Of a DNA stretch of 64,000 nt, positions 61,341 through 64,000 are shown in pieces. Source of the stretch: Pantoea sp. AS-PWVM4. Lineage in GTDB: Bacteria > Pseudomonadota > Gammaproteobacteria > Enterobacterales > Enterobacteriaceae. Below the pieces are notes generated by a model. The model was given only the letters and a program-made list of their open reading frames with translations, did no database searches and was not told where the DNA came from. The translations under genes were made by a program, and so were the position numbers. Within the stretch, counting starts at the first letter, position 1; every line of letters starts with the position of its first letter. The stretch spans positions 62,001 to 126,000 of the forward strand of contig NZ_ASZC01000004.1 in the NCBI RefSeq assembly GCF_000468095.1. The letters run 5' to 3'.

Positions 61341-64000
61341 TGGGCATTATCTCGCTCCCGCAGGAAGGCAACGAAGAACAGAAAATCACCTTGCCGGACG
61401 AGATGGTGCTGACCCCACTGGCGCAGGATGGCAGCATCGCCTGGCTAATGGGACGAGAGACGACCGGTGAAGCCTTTATAATCGCTACCGCCGCCAGTGA
61501 CGAACTGGCATTTCAGGGGACGCAGCTACTTAAAAATGAGCTGACGCTGGCCCCGCATCTGGCAACCCGCTGGGCGGTAAAACCCCTCGGCCACACCCGC
61601 TATCAGGGACACTATGCGCTGGTGTACCCGGCGTTTCCTTATCGCACGCTGGCGGGGATAATTGCGATGCCGCCCGAGCAGATTGCCGATTACCTGCGTA
61701 ATGCCATCCAACTCTGTCTGCCATTAAGCCAGGCGCATCATCAGGGCATTGTGCATGGCGATATCAAACCGGCGCATCTGTTCCTGAACAACGATGGATC
61801 TTTTCGTCTCGGGGGCTTTGGCCTTGCCTCGGTGACGCTGGATTCGCAACTGAAAAATTCGCTGCGCGCCTCCGGTGGCACGCTGGCATACATGTCGCCA
61901 GAACATACCGGGCGCACCCCTTTTCCGGTCAGCAATCTGAGTGATCTCTACAGCCTCGGCGTGGTGCTGTATGAAATGCTGACCGGAAAGTTACCCTTTG
62001 GCTCACCGCAGGCTGGCCAGGCGGAGTGGATCCATCACCATCTGGCCACCGCACCGCGCCCACCTGAAGCGATTCGCCCCGATGTACCGGCCATGTTGTC
62101 GGCCATTATCCTGCGTTTGCTGGCAAAATCGCCGCTGGATGGCTACCAAACCATTGATGGTTTACTGGCTGACCTGCGACGCTGCAAAGCGACCCTGACG
62201 CCACAAGGCACCATCGCTGCCTTTACCCTCGGACTTCAGGAGCGTTTCACCAGCAATTATCGTGTCGAAACGCTGTTTACCGGCCATGCCCAGGCTCGGG
62301 TGTTACTGGATGCGCTGGATGAAGTACAACGCAGCGGCACGCATCATCTGGTGATGATTGGGGGCGCGCCGGGGGCAGGGAAATCAGCAATTATCGCGTC
62401 GGCACTGAAAAAGCTGCAACACAAGCCGATTCTGCTCACGGTCGGCAAAGCGGATCAACATTCGCCGCAGGTGCCTTATTCGGCGCTCAGCGCCGCGTTC
62501 CGAACGCTCACCTTATATCTGCTTGGCTTGTCTGCCGCCGACGTGATGGTCTGGCGCGCGCGTCTGCTGCGCGCGTTGGGTGATGATTGCGATCTGGCTA
62601 TCGAACTGGTGCCGGAATTGCGTCAACTGCTGGATATCCCTCAGCCGGTGCTGACCACCGATACATTAAGCGATGCGCGCGAACGTTTTCATCAGATGGC
62701 GTGCGCATTGATCAAGGCGTTTGCCTCATCTGGCAAAGCGCTGGTGATGTTAATTGACGATGTACACTGGGCCGATCAGGCCAGCCTGCAACTGCTGGAA
62801 AATGTGTTTCAGCGTAATGATCATCTGCCTTTTTTGCTGGTGATCGCCCACCGTGACGCAGAATCGATGCCTTGCCCACAGGTAGCGGATTTTCTCACAC
62901 GTATCCGTGGCGCGGCCGCACGCCTGACTGAGATCACCCCTGAGCCGCTGAATGCCAAAATGGTGGCGCGCTGGCTGGCCGGGATGTTGCATACCCGCAG
63001 CAGCGGAACGACTGAACTGGCGCAGCTGATCCATGAGAAAACCGGGGGTAATCCGCTTTTTTTACAGGAATTTTTCAAGCAGGCGATCGCTGACGGGTTG
63101 ATTTTCTATACCCAGGACCCGCTGAAGTGGCATTACGATCAAGGTGCTTTGCGGGCACGTCATTACACCGATAATGTCGCCAGTCTGGTGGTACGACAAC
63201 TGGAACGGATGCCAGAGCCGACACGCCAACTGCTGGGGAGCATGGCCTGTCTCGGTGCCAAAGGGCAACTGGGACTGCTCAGCCAGATTCTCGGCACCCG
63301 CCCGCATCATGTTCAGCAACGGTTAAGACCGGCGCTGGCGGCACGGTTTATCACCATTACCGATAATGACTACGCCTTTACCCACGGGCGAGTTCATGAC
63401 GCGGCGTTTTTATTGATCGGTCCCAGACAGAAATTGCTTATCCATCAGCAGGCGGCAGCGCTGCTGGCTGCATCCGCACCGCGTGCCGAAGGCAATGAGA
63501 TGCTGTTCCGCGCGGTGCATCATATTGCGATGGCGACGGATATGCCGGTAGACGCGGTGCAACATCGTAACTACTTTCACCTTAGCCTGACGGCAGCGCA
63601 GCGCGCCAAACGGGCAGGGGATTATGCCTCTGCGTTACGCTATTTGCGCACCGCGCGTGTGTTGAATGATCAGCGCGGCGAGGGCGAGCATTTCCTGCTC
63701 GGCTTTGAAGAGGCGGAGTGCCAGTTTTTGCAGGGTAATCTTAACGAGGCGCAAACGCGCTGTACCGCGCTGCTCGGTATGCCCGGCAGTTTGACCGAGA
63801 AATCGGCCGCGGCCTGCCTGTCGGCGGAAATTCATATGCGCCAGTCGGACAACTTTCTGGCGCTGGAGACAGCCCTGGCATGGCTTTCGGTATTTGGTGT
63901 GCACTTTAATCGCTATCCCGACGAAGAGGAGTGCAATGCGGCCTGGTATGCCCTGAAAGCCCGGCTGGGGCCAGACCCGGCGGCCACACTGGGCGTATTG
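61340..64000 (+). CDS. large kinase-like/AAA ATPase sensor protein, 3' end outside the window
   Basis: The frame has no stop from 61340 to the window end (887 codons). Residues about 1-290 are a Ser/Thr-kinase-like domain with HGDIKP (D141) and an APE-like SPEHT. The DFG motif reads GFG (G159-G161) and the N-lobe lacks a clear glycine loop and Lys. Residues about 310-650 are an AAA_16/MalT-like ATPase with Walker A near residue 341 (GGAPGAGKS) and Walker B near 472 (LIDDVHWAD). Helical TPR-like sequence follows. Known proteins of this plan continue with GAF and histidine kinase domains. Confidence 0.85.
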   Translation, partial: MGIISLPQEGNEEQKITLPDEMVLTPLAQDGSIAWLMGRETTGEAFIIATAASDELAFQGTQLLKNELTLAPHLATRWAVKPLGHTRYQGHYALVYPAFPYRTLAGIIAMPPEQIADYLRNAIQLCLPLSQAHHQGIVHGDIKPAHLFLNNDGSFRLGGFGLASVTLDSQLKNSLRASGGTLAYMSPEHTGRTPFPVSNLSDLYSLGVVLYEMLTGKLPFGSPQAGQAEWIHHHLATAPRPPEAIRPDVPAMLSAIILRLLAKSPLDGYQTIDGLLADLRRCKATLTPQGTIAAFTLGLQERFTSNYRVETLFTGHAQARVLLDALDEVQRSGTHHLVMIGGAPGAGKSAIIASALKKLQHKPILLTVGKADQHSPQVPYSALSAAFRTLTLYLLGLSAADVMVWRARLLRALGDDCDLAIELVPELRQLLDIPQPVLTTDTLSDARERFHQMACALIKAFASSGKALVMLIDDVHWADQASLQLLENVFQRNDHLPFLLVIAHRDAESMPCPQVADFLTRIRGAAARLTEITPEPLNAKMVARWLAGMLHTRSSGTTELAQLIHEKTGGNPLFLQEFFKQAIADGLIFYTQDPLKWHYDQGALRARHYTDNVASLVVRQLERMPEPTRQLLGSMACLGAKGQLGLLSQILGTRPHHVQQRLRPALAARFITITDNDYAFTHGRVHDAAFLLIGPRQKLLIHQQAAALLAASAPRAEGNEMLFRAVHHIAMATDMPVDAVQHRNYFHLSLTAAQRAKRAGDYASALRYLRTARVLNDQRGEGEHFLLGFEEAECQFLQGNLNEAQTRCTALLGMPGSLTEKSAAACLSAEIHMRQSDNFLALETALAWLSVFGVHFNRYPDEEECNAAWYALKARLGPDPAATLGVL

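Overview
The window looks like chromosomal DNA of an enterobacterium of the Erwiniaceae, most likely Pantoea or a close relative. The protein sequences match Escherichia/Salmonella orthologues closely as remembered (RhaS, RhaA, Mlc, YnfM, YnfB, Dcp). Gene blocks known from the E. coli ynf region (ynfA/ynfB, mlc-bioD2, ynfL/ynfM) are kept. Many intergenic gaps carry a REP-like palindrome built on GTAGCGGCGCGATTTATCGC. No rRNA, tRNA, CRISPR array, transposase or integrase gene was seen. The assignment rests on recognition by eye, not on a database search.

Layout. 1-2.6 kb: end of an M20 peptidase gene and an MHS-type transporter. 2.7-12.1 kb: a complete L-rhamnose locus (rhaT, rhaR, rhaS, divergent rhaBADM) with aldA beside it, so uptake to L-lactate is encoded in one stretch. 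12.2-17.2 kb: TetR regulator with a DUF1471 peptide, sotB, cytochrome b561, a small Cys/His protein and ynfM. 17.3-20.3 kb: ynfL, mlc, bioD2. 20.5-25.4 kb: an NCS2 purine permease and an OsmU-type osmoprotectant ABC operon. 25.7-29.2 kb: a DHA2 drug exporter, ynfD, ynfB, ynfA and ydfG.

29.2-40.5 kb: ydfG and dcp, adjacent and divergent in E. coli, are separated here by an AT-rich patch with a GH19 hydrolase/secreted partner pair and by a guanine-to-urate operon (guaD-xdhABC). Beyond dcp lies hpxO (urate hydroxylase). Both guaD and hpxO have a near-perfect sigma-54 promoter and paired NtrC-like enhancer sites, so this segment reads as a nitrogen-limitation purine scavenging system.

40.8-51.7 kb: a Cys-rich exported peptide, a PAP2 phosphatase, a cupin, an aldolase, two GNAT acetyltransferases, a VOC protein and a FAD amine/amino-acid oxidase. 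Convergent to the oxidase is an operon with an amino-acid-type ABC importer sandwiched between two agmatinase-family ureohydrolases, with a divergent LysR regulator. This is probably import and hydrolysis of a guanidino compound.

51.9-64 kb: a short AraC-type activator, gapC followed by a five-copy 41-bp hairpin array, pirin, an alpha/beta hydrolase, a YtcJ amidohydrolase-DoxX-MFS operon, and a divergent isochorismatase-family hydrolase with two XapX peptides. A receiver-only response regulator follows, and then a large kinase-like/ATPase protein that runs off the window end. A 24-bp site with only three differences occurs both upstream of the AraC-type gene and in the amidohydrolase/isochorismatase divergent promoter, suggesting one regulator for both.
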